DNA of 64,000 nucleotides from positions 2,852,001 to 2,916,000 of the forward strand of contig CAXXIY010000001.1 in NCBI GenBank assembly GCA_963675995.2. The letters run 5' to 3'. The position numbers and the translations under genes are program-made. Source of the stretch: JAAFHB01 sp963675995 (GTDB lineage Bacteria > Bacteroidota > Bacteroidia > Bacteroidales > Prolixibacteraceae). Below are positions 43,201 to 53,000 of this stretch, one piece after another (the stretch's first letter is position 1; each line of letters begins with the position of its first letter). The notes beneath the pieces are model-generated. The model did no database searches and had not been told where the DNA came from. It was given only the letters and a program-made list of their open reading frames with translations.

Positions 43201-43627
43201 ATTTGTTGGTTCCTGGGGTGCCTATAACTACGATTTCCTAGGCGGTTATTTTGAGCAGGATGGTGCCCAGCCAACACGTAACTATCCGGCATATGTAGCC
43301 AACCGCTGGCAAAAGGTTGGGGATATCACCAATACTCCAAGGTATGTTTTCGGTCAAAACTCGAACAATGTTCCAAGGAACACAACGCGGTATTTGCATA
43401 GCGCTGACTATATCAGGTTGAAGAGCCTAAGCTTTGGGTACAACTTGCCAGATAACCTGGTTAAGAGAGCCTTTATGAGCCATGTTCGCTTGTATATTTC
43501 AGGATATAACCTTTGGACAAAAGCTGCCTGGGATAATTTCGATCCTGAACAACCAATGGGTGGGTTTGTATTTGCTTCAACCCCAATTACCAAAACGATT
43601 AGTTTTGGTGCAGACATCAATTTCTAA
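40235..43627 (+). CDS. SusC/RagA TonB-dependent receptor with STN domain
   Basis: A 1130-residue outer-membrane importer for oligosaccharides. Order: signal segment (MRIAVILMLIGFLQTTANEA); STN domain, about residues 48-125 (LSINFSETELVKILDKIE); carboxypeptidase-like domain, 133-210 (ITGKVSDATGAPLPGVSVVV); plug, about 215-350 (IRGLGSFSASNDPLYIIDGV, AAASLYGSRAANGVILITTK); then the beta-barrel ending in TISFGADINF with a terminal Phe. The STN domain is what lets such receptors signal to a FecR/ECF pair, matching the two genes upstream. Pairs with the SusD gene 30 bases downstream. Confidence 0.96.
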   Translation: MKKIKPFEESLHDFLKKPLLIMRIAVILMLIGFLQTTANEAYSQKTKLSINFSETELVKILDKIETQSEFYFLYNEKLIDATRKVSIDAKDEKIEEVLKTLFLGTDVEFSIIDRKIILAPAYLSQTPQQEHKITGKVSDATGAPLPGVSVVVKGTTSGTITDATGNYSLSNIPNNGTLQFSFVGMKSQEISISGKSEVSIVMQEDVESLGEVIVTGYGNFKKASFTGSANTVDATKLRDIPTITMEQKLQGQSSGVFITSSSGQPGSLPSIRIRGLGSFSASNDPLYIIDGVPVSTGAMNSLGAGYMSDSKTSIMSTINPDDIENITVIKDAAAASLYGSRAANGVILITTKKGKAGKNVVNFKLSSGVSSLAVENRPMLSGDDRRSLILESLVNYATDQKMADPAAYANSKIDTYAAKPWSGYTNWSDLLTRKHAYSQDYQASLMGGDEKGNYLASIEYLDQDGIAINSSLKRYSGHLTFDKKFSEKLQFTGNMILSQVSQNLNEERTSSLSPFFLLPGYITPSDYCYNQDGSYNTNMQGGTSFNPYRDMKLDITNAQITRVLGNGVTTYEIIKGLKAKENLSYDYTIQKDKQYFNPQSAAGQHGTLGNAQSIKSFTEYARLFSSTSLGYVKKINDVHNIDALVAYEIEDFKADNLSGSKQIIASDHLTDLDAASSIMSTSSSPSEYRLLSYVSRVNYDYKGKYYLGGSFRRDGTSRLSSSQRWGNFWSVSGMWRLSDEAFFSGIKSVITSLKLRTSYGVNGNLPGSFYAYQGLYSYTRSYQGNLGSYESTLTNTNLKWEKNYNLNLGLDFTLYDRVSVSAEYYSRQTKDLLFNIPLSYTSGFTARTGNIGRISNQGIEVEINSTNIKSKDLQWTTSLSISHNTNKVKKITDQLTTTTVAMRSPVNYIPTVGGPYYEFQLKEFAGVDPNNGSALYYLNTKNADGTLNKTTTSDVASAQAIDIGKQALPSVTSNLTNTISYKAFDLNLTFVGSWGAYNYDFLGGYFEQDGAQPTRNYPAYVANRWQKVGDITNTPRYVFGQNSNNVPRNTTRYLHSADYIRLKSLSFGYNLPDNLVKRAFMSHVRLYISGYNLWTKAAWDNFDPEQPMGGFVFASTPITKTISFGADINF

Positions 43628-43657
43628 TTGTGAATGAACTATTAAAGTGAAAGAAAC

Positions 43658-45124
43658 ATGAAAAAAATATTATATTATATTGTTGGATTTGTACTGATAG
43701 TTGCTGTTACTTCGTGCAAAAATAGTTGGTTAAATCTTGACCCAACAACGTCTGCATCAACCGAAACGGCCTTGTCAACGGTGAGTGATTTACAGTATGC
43801 ACTGAATGGGGCATATCGATCTATGGGAGTTCACTTCTATTTGGGCAATTATGCCACCTACTATCCGGAAGTCAGGGGTGAAGATATGCAATGCCTCAAA
43901 GTATCATCCCGCGGGTACAGCTACTACACTTTCTCTCAGACTTCGGCTGACGAGGATGTTACGAACAGATGGTATTACGGATATCAGTTGCTGCACTATG
44001 TAAACAATATTATCGATGCAATTGATAACAGCGGAAAATTTGATGCAACAAATGTCACCATAAAAGATATCAGATCACAGTGTCTGGCAATCAGAGGTTT
44101 CAATTTGTTTGTTCTGACAAATATGTTCGGGCAGAGCGCGTATAGCATTGACCCATCTGCACTGGGTGTTGTAATCATGACAACTAAATTAGCCCCTGAA
44201 TATTTACCTGTGAGGTCAACTGTAGCGGAATGTTATACACAGGCATTAAAAGACCTGACTGACGCTTTAGGTGGTCTTAGCAAATCAAAAAATAATGGTT
44301 ATATTAACTATTGGGCTGCTGAAGGAATGTTATCAAGAGTTTATATGTATATGGGAAGTACTGACAGCTATGCCAAAGCATTGACCTATTCCGAAGACAT
44401 CATCAAAAATTCACCATATATGTTGTGGAAAAACTCGGAATATGCTGCCGTTTGGGGCAAAAACGCCACAACGGAGTCATTATTTGAAATTTTCTATTCT
44501 GATACTGAAAACGTTGGTAGCGAAGCGATTGGTGGTGCTTTCTTCTGGGATGGATACAACTCTATAATTTTAACCCAGAAATATTTAGACTTATTAGATC
44601 AAGATCCGAATGATGTGCGCCACTGTTTTACACAACCGGGCTCTGTTTCAGCAAATGCTGGCCGAAAACCCTACTACCTGACCAAATACTGCGGGAAAAA
44701 TGGTACTGTTACACTGCCAGTTAATCCACAGAACACTGATTTGGTTGTAGTTCGTTTATCGGAAATTTACCTGACCGCTGCAGAATGTGCATTCAGGGCA
44801 AATTCAACTTCCAATGCCCTCACTTACCTGAATGCGATTGTATCGCGGGCAAATCCTGCCAAGAGCGTTCAGACAACTGATTTAAGTCTTCAGCGTATTC
44901 TTGATGAAAGGCGCAGAGAACTTGTTGGAGAAGGTGCTGGTGGTGTTTATGATTTGATTCGTACCCGTGGTGCCGCTGGAGTTATTGATCATACTGGCGG
45001 TTATCACCTGGCAATGCCAAATAGCAAAGTTAAATGTAACGATCCCCTGATGGCCTCTCCAATTCCTTCGGTGGAAAGAACAAACAACCCCAAAATGGTT
45101 CAAAATAGTGGCTATAGCAATTAA
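43658..45124 (+). CDS. SusD/RagB-like glycan-binding lipoprotein
   Basis: A 488-residue surface lipoprotein with lipobox VTSC (Cys20). The N-terminal helices (SDLQYALNGAYRSM), the tetratricopeptide-like core (WAAEGMLSRVYMYMG) and the C-terminal segments VVRLSEIYLTAAECAFR and ILDERRRELVGEG are standard SusD features. It forms the lid on the SusC channel and captures the glycan. It ends 71 bases before a strong hairpin, so susCD transcripts are probably in excess of those for the enzymes downstream. Confidence 0.95.
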   Translation: MKKILYYIVGFVLIVAVTSCKNSWLNLDPTTSASTETALSTVSDLQYALNGAYRSMGVHFYLGNYATYYPEVRGEDMQCLKVSSRGYSYYTFSQTSADEDVTNRWYYGYQLLHYVNNIIDAIDNSGKFDATNVTIKDIRSQCLAIRGFNLFVLTNMFGQSAYSIDPSALGVVIMTTKLAPEYLPVRSTVAECYTQALKDLTDALGGLSKSKNNGYINYWAAEGMLSRVYMYMGSTDSYAKALTYSEDIIKNSPYMLWKNSEYAAVWGKNATTESLFEIFYSDTENVGSEAIGGAFFWDGYNSIILTQKYLDLLDQDPNDVRHCFTQPGSVSANAGRKPYYLTKYCGKNGTVTLPVNPQNTDLVVVRLSEIYLTAAECAFRANSTSNALTYLNAIVSRANPAKSVQTTDLSLQRILDERRRELVGEGAGGVYDLIRTRGAAGVIDHTGGYHLAMPNSKVKCNDPLMASPIPSVERTNNPKMVQNSGYSN

Positions 45125-45180
45125 GCCAAAGGTTAAAAGATGATTGAAAAGTAATTAGCCATTAACCATAACCTGGCATC

Positions 45181-45240
45181 AAAATGCCATTTAACAGACT
45201 ACCGGGAAATAATTCGCCCGGTAGTCTTTTAGGGCATTTT
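45181..45240 (+). terminator. Nested hairpin/terminator between susD and the enzyme genes
   Basis: An 11-bp perfect inner stem (AGACTACCGGG, 45196-45206, with CCCGGTAGTCT, 45217-45227) followed by TTT sits inside an 8-bp outer stem (AAAATGCC, 45181-45188, with GGCATTTT, 45233-45240). It probably ends most susCD transcripts while some continue. Confidence 0.8.
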
Positions 45241-45351
45241 AAAAAAGTATGGAATGATAAATTACTCCTGAATGAAAGGTTAACAAGTTGTGCTTTTTGA
45301 TCAGGTTTGAACAAAAAACCATTTTTAGAACCCACCTGTAGAATTATTGCT

Positions 45352-46635
45352 ATGAGAAGACTAGTTCTAAAAAACGGAGCAGACCTTAGTTGCGGAAACA
45401 ACTATCAAAATAAAGTCGCCTTCGGTATTACCGTTTTTTTCATTTTTGTGGTATCAATGCTTTTCGCAGGTAATTCAAATCTGATACTGAAAATTGAAAC
45501 AACAACTTCCACAGAAAAGCCCCTTGCAGACGCGAAAAAATTATTCTTCAAAGCCCTGGTTGCTGAGGGGGATCAATCGAGGCTGCAGGCAGTTTTTGCC
45601 AAAGCTCAAAAAGGTAAAAAGATCACTCTTGGAGTAATTGGCGGTTCGATAACCCGTGCTGGAGTAAATATTGCAGTCGACAAGCGTTATATAAACGTAA
45701 TGCTGGCCTGGTGGAGGAAGAGGTTCCCCCAATCTCAATTTGAATTAATAAATGCCGGAATTGGCGCCACCCGGTCAGATTATGGCGCAATGCGGGCCCA
45801 AAAGGATTTGCTTTCAAAATCACCGGACTTGGTAGTACTCGAATTTGCATGTAATGATTTGGAAACTCCTGAATATGCTGAATCCTACGAAGGTATGGTG
45901 AGGCAGATTCTAAATTCGGAAAAGAATCCTGCCTTGTTACTTCTCTTTATGACCCGAAAAGATGGTAGTAGTGTTCAGGCTGAAGAGATCAAAATTGGAT
46001 CCTATTATCAGCTTCCGATGATTAGTTATCGAAATGCAGTCCTGAGTGAAATGCAGACCGGAAGGCTTCAATGGGAACAAATTTGTGATGATGAAGTCCA
46101 CCCCAACGAAAATGGTCATGCCCTGGCAGGAGGTCTGCTTTGCGAAACCTTGAAAAAAGCACTCCGGAAGTTTAAGCCCGGTCACACACTTTCAATACCA
46201 GAAGTTCCGGTGCCATTGTATTCCGACCTGTTTGAGTTTACATCGCTTTTTGATAAGGAAAATCTCGTCCCTAAATATAATGAAGGATGGACATTTGACG
46301 GATCAGGGAAAGACAATGCCGGCTGGAAAAGTTCGATTCCCGGGAGTGTTATTGAATTCGAAATAAGTGGAAGACAAGTTTACCTTTCATTTTGGAAAAT
46401 AAATGGCGCGATGGGGAAAGGCAAGGTAACAGTCGATAATGGTAATTCGAAGGTGATGGATGGCTGGTTTGATCAAACTTGGGGCGGCTACCGTGATATG
46501 GAACTCATTGGTGATCAATTATCCCCGGGTAAGCATGTTGTCCGTGTAGAGCTTCTGGCCGATAAAAACGAAAAGAGTACCGGTAACGAGTTCCGGGTTC
46601 TGTGTGTCGGCTCGACGGGCGTCGAAACCAAATAG
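45352..46635 (+). CDS. SGNH/GDSL-family esterase with C-terminal domain
   Basis: A 427-residue secreted or membrane-anchored hydrolase. After a hydrophobic signal (VAFGITVFFIFVVSMLFA) the SGNH blocks are all present: VIGGSITRAG (Ser99), NAGIGATRSDY (Gly), EFACND (Asn168) and DDEVHP (Asp247, His250). Residues about 285-420 form an extra beta-rich domain that may bind carbohydrate. Enzymes of this type in PULs remove acetyl or other acyl groups from glycans, so the target is probably acylated. ATG at 45352 is preferred to an in-frame TTG at 45307. Confidence 0.85.
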   Translation: MRRLVLKNGADLSCGNNYQNKVAFGITVFFIFVVSMLFAGNSNLILKIETTTSTEKPLADAKKLFFKALVAEGDQSRLQAVFAKAQKGKKITLGVIGGSITRAGVNIAVDKRYINVMLAWWRKRFPQSQFELINAGIGATRSDYGAMRAQKDLLSKSPDLVVLEFACNDLETPEYAESYEGMVRQILNSEKNPALLLLFMTRKDGSSVQAEEIKIGSYYQLPMISYRNAVLSEMQTGRLQWEQICDDEVHPNENGHALAGGLLCETLKKALRKFKPGHTLSIPEVPVPLYSDLFEFTSLFDKENLVPKYNEGWTFDGSGKDNAGWKSSIPGSVIEFEISGRQVYLSFWKINGAMGKGKVTVDNGNSKVMDGWFDQTWGGYRDMELIGDQLSPGKHVVRVELLADKNEKSTGNEFRVLCVGSTGVETK

Positions 46636-46695
46636 AACAAACGAATCTCCGGAAGTGGTATTTAACGCCACCTAATTAATGCAAATAAACCAAGT

Positions 46696-48777
46696 ATGAA
46701 GCGGGAAATAACGAAACTAAATTATCTCTTTCTAATTCTGATCAGCTGTTTACCCGTTACAGAACGTTTGGTCGCACAGCCTGAGGCCAACATGGCGAAC
46801 GCAGTTATTAAAGAAATAAACCTTTCCTCACTCAACTGGAGACTTTGGGGATACCGTGCCTTCAGTTGGAAGAAAAACTTCGACTTTACACAATTGAAAG
46901 GAGATCGCGCCGAAATAATGAATGTTCCGGTCAAAGTTCCCGGGTCGGTACAAAAAGCGTTGAGAGATGCCGGATTAGTTGATGACTGGAACATTGGTAC
47001 AAACAGTACCGGAATGGAGTGGATCGAAAATCGGCACTGGCTTTTTGTAACTTCTCTACCCGACCAATACCTGGGCACCAACAACGAGATTATCCTGCAC
47101 TGTGAGGGGCTCGATCAAAAGGGTTCAGTTTTCGTCAATGGCAATGAAGCCGGTACATTCAACAACGCCTTTATTCCCTGCGATTTCAACCTTACTACTT
47201 TCCTTAAAGAAAGTAACAATACGCTGGCAATCATTTTCGAATGTCCGCCATCCTATCTTGGACATAGTTGCTGGACTTCAAAAATTAAAGACTGGAAACC
47301 CCGTTTTTATTATGGCTGGGACTGGACACCGCGCATCGTACAGATTGGAATATGGGACAAGGTTTTTTTACAGATATCGAAAAAAGAGCAAGCCCGACTA
47401 AATACTATCCAGGTTACAACCGATGCTGACCGCTTAAAAGATTTGGGTGAACTGAAAATAAAAGCCTCTTCATCCAATTCACTTGCAAGTCAAAATGTGC
47501 GAATTGTGCTTACGGAGACTTCAGGTAAAACGATAGTGAAAGAGACCATTTCAGCATCAACCCTTCTCACGGGAAAATCGTGGTCCGGTTTAAAAATTAG
47601 CCGATGGTGGCCTAACGGATCAGGAGATCAGCCGATGTATAACCTGAGTCTCGAATTGGTGAATGTCGACGGAAGTCTGATTCAGACGATCAATAAAAAA
47701 CTTGGGTTTAAACATGTAGAATGGCTTCCCTGTAAAGGCGCACCGGTCAATGCCGATCCATGGATATGCAGTATCAATAATCAACCAACATTCCTTCAAG
47801 GAGTTAATTGGACTCCCATCCTGCCTGATTTTGCCGATTTAAATGAAGGTCAGTACCGTAAACTGTTAACCACCTATAAAAATCTGGGAATTAACACCAT
47901 CCGCATTTGGGGTGGCGGGTTTCCCGAAAAAGATTGGTTGTATGATATGTGCGACGAAATGGGTTTTCTGATCTGGCAGGACTTCCCGATTTCTTCGTCG
48001 GGTTTAGATAATTATCCTTCAGAAGACCCGGTAATCATTAATGAGATGAGTCACATCGTGGAACATTACCTCGACCGGCTCCAGCACCACGTATCTGTCC
48101 TGGTGTGGTGCGCAGGTAACGAATTGTACGAACTGGAAAACAACATCGTTCCTGTGACCGATCGGCACATCATGATCAAAACTATGAAGCAATGTGTAAA
48201 CCAGTTAGATCCTCAGAGGCGATTTTTGACAGGATCGCCTTCGGGACCAAACAAAACCGCTGGTTGGAAAAATTTTGGAAAGGGGATCAACTGGGATGTG
48301 CATGGTCCATGGAACCTCCCTTTTGCAAGTGATGATTCGACCATGCAAGCCGTTGATCGATTTTGGAAATCGGACGATGCTCTATTTCACTCCGAAGTTG
48401 GGGTTCCCGGAGCTATGTCGGCTGAAATGATTAACAAATACAGGGGGAAATACAATGCCATGCCTGCCAACACCGAAAATCCGCTTTGGCGAAATGTGAA
48501 CTGGTGGATTGAATGGAGCGATTATCAGAAAGAAGCCAAAAACAAACAACTCAATTCTCTGGAAAGTTATGTAACCTGGAGTCAGAAAAGACAAACCGAA
48601 GGACTTTGCATTGCTCTGAAAAGTTGTAAAGCCCGGTTTCCAGCTTGCGGGGGCTTCATTATCTGGATGGGTCACGATAGCTATCCATGTCCAATTAATA
48701 CTTCTCTTATCGACTTTGATGGCAACTTAAAACCAGTGGCCATTGCGCTCGAAAAAATATTCAAAAGCAAGAATTGA
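46696..48777 (+). CDS. GH2 beta-mannosidase-like glycoside hydrolase
   Basis: A 693-residue exported enzyme (signal LNYLFLILISCLPVTERLVA). The N-terminal sugar-binding and immunoglobulin-like domains precede the TIM barrel. Catalytic acid/base is Glu476 in VWCAGNELYE and the probable nucleophile Glu567 in LFHSEVGVPG. WRLWGYRAFSWKKN near the N-terminus and NTIRIWGGGFPEKDWLYD are typical of the beta-mannosidase branch of GH2 rather than beta-galactosidase. It is shorter than the usual 800-850 residues because the C-terminal beta domain is missing. The next gene starts six bases after its stop. Confidence 0.87.
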   Translation: MKREITKLNYLFLILISCLPVTERLVAQPEANMANAVIKEINLSSLNWRLWGYRAFSWKKNFDFTQLKGDRAEIMNVPVKVPGSVQKALRDAGLVDDWNIGTNSTGMEWIENRHWLFVTSLPDQYLGTNNEIILHCEGLDQKGSVFVNGNEAGTFNNAFIPCDFNLTTFLKESNNTLAIIFECPPSYLGHSCWTSKIKDWKPRFYYGWDWTPRIVQIGIWDKVFLQISKKEQARLNTIQVTTDADRLKDLGELKIKASSSNSLASQNVRIVLTETSGKTIVKETISASTLLTGKSWSGLKISRWWPNGSGDQPMYNLSLELVNVDGSLIQTINKKLGFKHVEWLPCKGAPVNADPWICSINNQPTFLQGVNWTPILPDFADLNEGQYRKLLTTYKNLGINTIRIWGGGFPEKDWLYDMCDEMGFLIWQDFPISSSGLDNYPSEDPVIINEMSHIVEHYLDRLQHHVSVLVWCAGNELYELENNIVPVTDRHIMIKTMKQCVNQLDPQRRFLTGSPSGPNKTAGWKNFGKGINWDVHGPWNLPFASDDSTMQAVDRFWKSDDALFHSEVGVPGAMSAEMINKYRGKYNAMPANTENPLWRNVNWWIEWSDYQKEAKNKQLNSLESYVTWSQKRQTEGLCIALKSCKARFPACGGFIIWMGHDSYPCPINTSLIDFDGNLKPVAIALEKIFKSKN

Positions 48778-48782
48778 ATATT

Positions 48783-49919
48783 ATGAAAATAGTTTTATCC
48801 GTCATCTTATCGATCATCCTGCTTCAGTCCTGTGGTCCACAAATAAAAGTCGACCGTGAAGCGATTCCTGACTGGGGTCTTGGACCATTTGAAAGAGACA
48901 CAACAGCTCCACTTTTTGGTTCTGAGGGTAATCTCACTTTCGATTGTCCTATCACCCGAAAACCGGTAAAGTGGGAAGAAAAGGGTGTTTTATGTGCCTG
49001 TGCCGTGGTAAAGGACGGGAAGGTTTACCTGTTTTACCGGGCCGAAGATAATTCGCGGTTACCCCGATGGGGAACCAGTCGTATCGGAATGGCTGTCAGC
49101 GAGGATGGAAAAAATTTTATTCGTCAGGCTGACCCCGTTTTATTCCCTGATAACGACTTTATGTTGAAATATGAATGGCCGGGAGGTTGTCAGGATCCCC
49201 GAATAGTAAAAACAGAGGATGAGAAATACGTACTCACGTATACATCATGGGATGGGAAGTTCGCACGATTAAGCGTTGCCATATCCACTGATTTGATCCA
49301 TTGGGAGAAAAAAGGTCTGGTATTCAATCAATATGGCGGTATAAAATACAATGACTCGTGGACCAAAGCAGGCGCTATTGTTTGCCGTCAGGAGGGCGAT
49401 CAGTTTATTGCGACCAGAATCAACGGCAAATACTGGATGTACTATGGCGAATATGGACTCCACATCGCTACCTCAACAGATCTGGTTAACTGGAAGGTTC
49501 AGGAAGATTCATCAGGAAATCCCCTGACCGTTTTGCCGCTGATTCCGGGAAAATGGAACAGTTATGTGACCGAATCGGGCCCTTTTGCCTGCATCACCGA
49601 TAAAGGAATACTCATGCTTGTGAATGGAGGAACCCGGAACGGACTACCTGATTTTGGATTGAAAGGCGCTGTTTGGGCCATGGGACAGGTTCTTTTCGAT
49701 AAAAAGGATCCGACCAAAATCGTTGGCCGAACGACAAAAGACTTTTTTCATCCTGAACGTGATTATGAAATAAAATATGTCGGAGAGCATGGTGGGGGAA
49801 ACAGCAATGTCACTTTCATTGAAGGATTAATCTGGTTTCGCAACGAATGGCGTTTCTACTATGGATGTGCCGATTCATTCGTTGCCTCTGCAGTTTATAC
49901 TCCGAAGAACCTACGATAG
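48783..49919 (+). CDS. GH130-like beta-mannoside phosphorylase/hydrolase, lipoprotein
   Basis: A 378-residue protein with a lipobox (LLQSC, Cys17), so it is anchored outside the cytoplasm. The five-bladed propeller features fit GH130: YLFYRAEDNSRL, SRIGMAVSEDGKNF, GGCQDPRIVKTEDEKYVLTY, WMYYGEYGLHIATSTDLVNW. GH130 enzymes phosphorolyse or hydrolyse beta-mannosides, which agrees with the GH2 gene upstream. Extracytoplasmic location would favour hydrolysis, since phosphate and sugar phosphate are managed inside the cell. GH43-like is the alternative. ATG at 48783; a TTG three codons earlier is ignored. Confidence 0.75.
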   Translation: MKIVLSVILSIILLQSCGPQIKVDREAIPDWGLGPFERDTTAPLFGSEGNLTFDCPITRKPVKWEEKGVLCACAVVKDGKVYLFYRAEDNSRLPRWGTSRIGMAVSEDGKNFIRQADPVLFPDNDFMLKYEWPGGCQDPRIVKTEDEKYVLTYTSWDGKFARLSVAISTDLIHWEKKGLVFNQYGGIKYNDSWTKAGAIVCRQEGDQFIATRINGKYWMYYGEYGLHIATSTDLVNWKVQEDSSGNPLTVLPLIPGKWNSYVTESGPFACITDKGILMLVNGGTRNGLPDFGLKGAVWAMGQVLFDKKDPTKIVGRTTKDFFHPERDYEIKYVGEHGGGNSNVTFIEGLIWFRNEWRFYYGCADSFVASAVYTPKNLR

Positions 49920-50043
49920 AACATACTAAAATTACAAAGCAAAGTGGGATTGACTAAATACTCAAAGAAGCATATCGATGAAATTGAAATAGTCAAACAC
50001 TCAAAAATTATCTAAGAATTTGAATTAATATGACATACAAACC

Positions 50044-53000
50044 ATGAAAATGAAAGTAATATTTACCACGCTGTGTTTAACCCTGGGGTGGTTAAGTCAG
50101 CTTCAGGCACAAACCACCAACCCCAACCTCATAACCAATGATCTTGAAGTTACTTACGAGACATCGTCGGCCAACCTTAACCCGCCATCGCGCGGCAGGG
50201 CACTCAATTTGGGGCGTGACGCCTATCAGGTCCGTTGGGAAACCGACAAAGAAATTGAAGGTGCATGGGTGAGTATTAAATGGGTAAAGCCTCAAACCGT
50301 AAGGGAAATATGGCTAATCACCAAATCATGGGGTTATAATATGACCCTTGAACCAGCTGCAGAAAGAGGCAATTACCTGATACCTAAAAAAGTAAAAATT
50401 TCATTTTCCGATGGATCCGGAACAGAAGCAGAACTCCGTATTGGCGAATATTTCCAGATCATCACCTTCCCTAAATCCATCCGGACCAACCTCCTTAAAT
50501 TCACAGTAGAACAGGTTTGGGAAGGCTCCGGTATTGAACGAACCGGACTTTGTAAAGTAAAAGCGTATGCTGAGCCACATAAAACCGATTTCGAAATAAA
50601 GACCTCCGATATGTACGACATTCAGAATGGTCGACCGGTTCAGGCAGCCGTAATCGAAATCGTAAATAACGGGTCAGGAGTTAAAAATGCCATTTTGGAA
50701 CTTATCCGTGAAGGCAAAAAATTTGGGGTAGTCAAGTTGGAAGAGATTCCGGCAAATTCGGTGACTTCACAGGAGATCTGGATTCCGGTAACATTTTCCG
50801 AAAGTAAGCTTTTGTATCGCATTAAAGAGGCAACCAATCATTTCCCCGAAGCCAAATCGTTTGTTCTGAAACCATATGAAAAAGGCTATTTCGATGGAGG
50901 CGAACTGAATATCTATGCCACTAACCACAACGATTTGGGTTGGCTCAATACCCAGGCGCTCACAGCTGACTACCGTGCAGATACGTTGATCGCTCCGGCT
51001 CTCGACCTGATGAAAACCAATCCGGAGTTTAAATACACCATGGAATCGGTCGAATACCTGAAAGAATTCCTGGTTCGCCATCCCGAACGCAAGGACGAAC
51101 TGATTCAACGAGTCCGCGAAAAACGCTTTGCATTTGGAGCCAGCTATATACAAAACCTACAGGCTCATGTTGGACAGGAAAAACTGGTACGTCAGTTTTA
51201 TTATGGACGTCGTTGGTTGAAAGAGACTTTTCCGGGTTGTGATACCCATTTTTACATCAATACCGATGTTCCGGGTTTCACCTATCAATTGCCTCAAGTC
51301 CTGAAAAAATGTGGGATCGACTATATCATTCAGGGTCGTTTCCCCTGGGGATTTTATTACTGGCAAGGTCTTGACGGAACTTACATCGATGTGTTTGCTT
51401 TCCGCTACGGAGCCGAATCGCGCATGATTAATCCCAATAACAAAGCTGGCTACCTAAAATTCCTGAACGAACGGAACTATTATTTTGAACCTCGACAGTT
51501 ACCCAAATCCGTACTTTACGATTTTAACTCCGACTATCTTCCACCCTGCCCGGAACTGATTCCCTTTGTAAAGAAGCAAAATGAGGTTATGAGCAAATTT
51601 GCCGAAAATTGGAATGCCAATTTCAAGAATGAACCCAAAAAGCAAATCAACCCACCTAAAATAAAGTTTGTTGAGCCCGATGAAGCGCTGAAAGAATTTT
51701 TCGGGAAAGGTGAACTGAATATCGAAACGGTGAAAGGTGATTACCCGTTGTCGTGGGCCTACTACGATGAACCAGGGCACCGCGAAGGTTTGCTGATGGG
51801 GCGAAAAGGTCACAATACATTGATCAAAGCCGAAGGTTTGTTTTCGACGCTAAACATGATTGATCCTACAATCAACTATCCCCAAAACAAATTTGACGAA
51901 GGTTGGTTGGCCAACTGCTGGCCAGATCATGGATGGGGTGGAAACCGGGGCATTTTGGGCGATCAGGTGTGTGTGGATTCGTATGCCAAATCGCTGAAAA
52001 TTGGCGAATCGCTTGCAAACGAGGCTATATCACTATTGTTAAGCCACATTCCTCAGGGAACAGCAACACAAATTCCGGTAGTGGTTTACAATCAGAGCAG
52101 CTGGACCCGAAACGGATTTGTTTCCTGCAAAATCAGCTACCCTGCAAACTGGAAAGGGCTTGAACTAAAAGATGCTTTCGGAAATACAATTCCCTGTGAG
52201 CTCGTCAGTCAATCGCCCGAAAAACATGAACTTGAACTGGGGCTGATGGCTATCGGTATACCTTCAATCGGTTACAAGACCTATTATGCCAGCGAAGCCA
52301 AAACTTTTCCTCAGGGATATTCTACTATCAAAGACGAAACAATTGAGAATGACTTGGTCAGCGTAAAATTTGGGGCAGGCGGTATTTCGTCGTTCTACGA
52401 CAAGGTGAAAAAGCAGGAAGTTTTGAAAACCGATAAATTCTTCGGGGGTGAAGTAATCCAGATGGGTGCACCAACAGTAGCCTGGGAAAATCAGGAGCCG
52501 GCTCTCATGGACGACTTCGAAAAAACCAGCATGCACGATTTCAAAACTATCCGTTCGGTTGAGAGTCCATTGCGGTACATCATCGAGAAAGAGGCCAAAA
52601 TGAAATACTTCACACTCCGCGAAAGATTCATATTGTACAAAATGACCAGTGAACTAATTGTTGAAGCCTATGTGTTGAACTGGACCGGCGAAAAAGCCAA
52701 AGAACTCCGGATCGTATTTCCGGTCAATATGGACAGAACATTCAGTTCTACTTACGATGTTCCTTTCGGCCGTGTTGAAATCGATCGTGGTGACAACATC
52801 GATTATTCCTGGTTACCTGATAATTACGAATGCCAATTCTATCCTGGTAATTATGGAAGAAAATACCTTCCGTTTCGCGAAGCGCTGAATTGGGTTGATG
52901 TTTCAACCGGAACCTACAAAGGTTATGGCTGCCTGTTTGCATCGGATATGACCGTACATCTGTTCAAGGATGAAACTGCAAATCCCGTTGATTATCCTGT

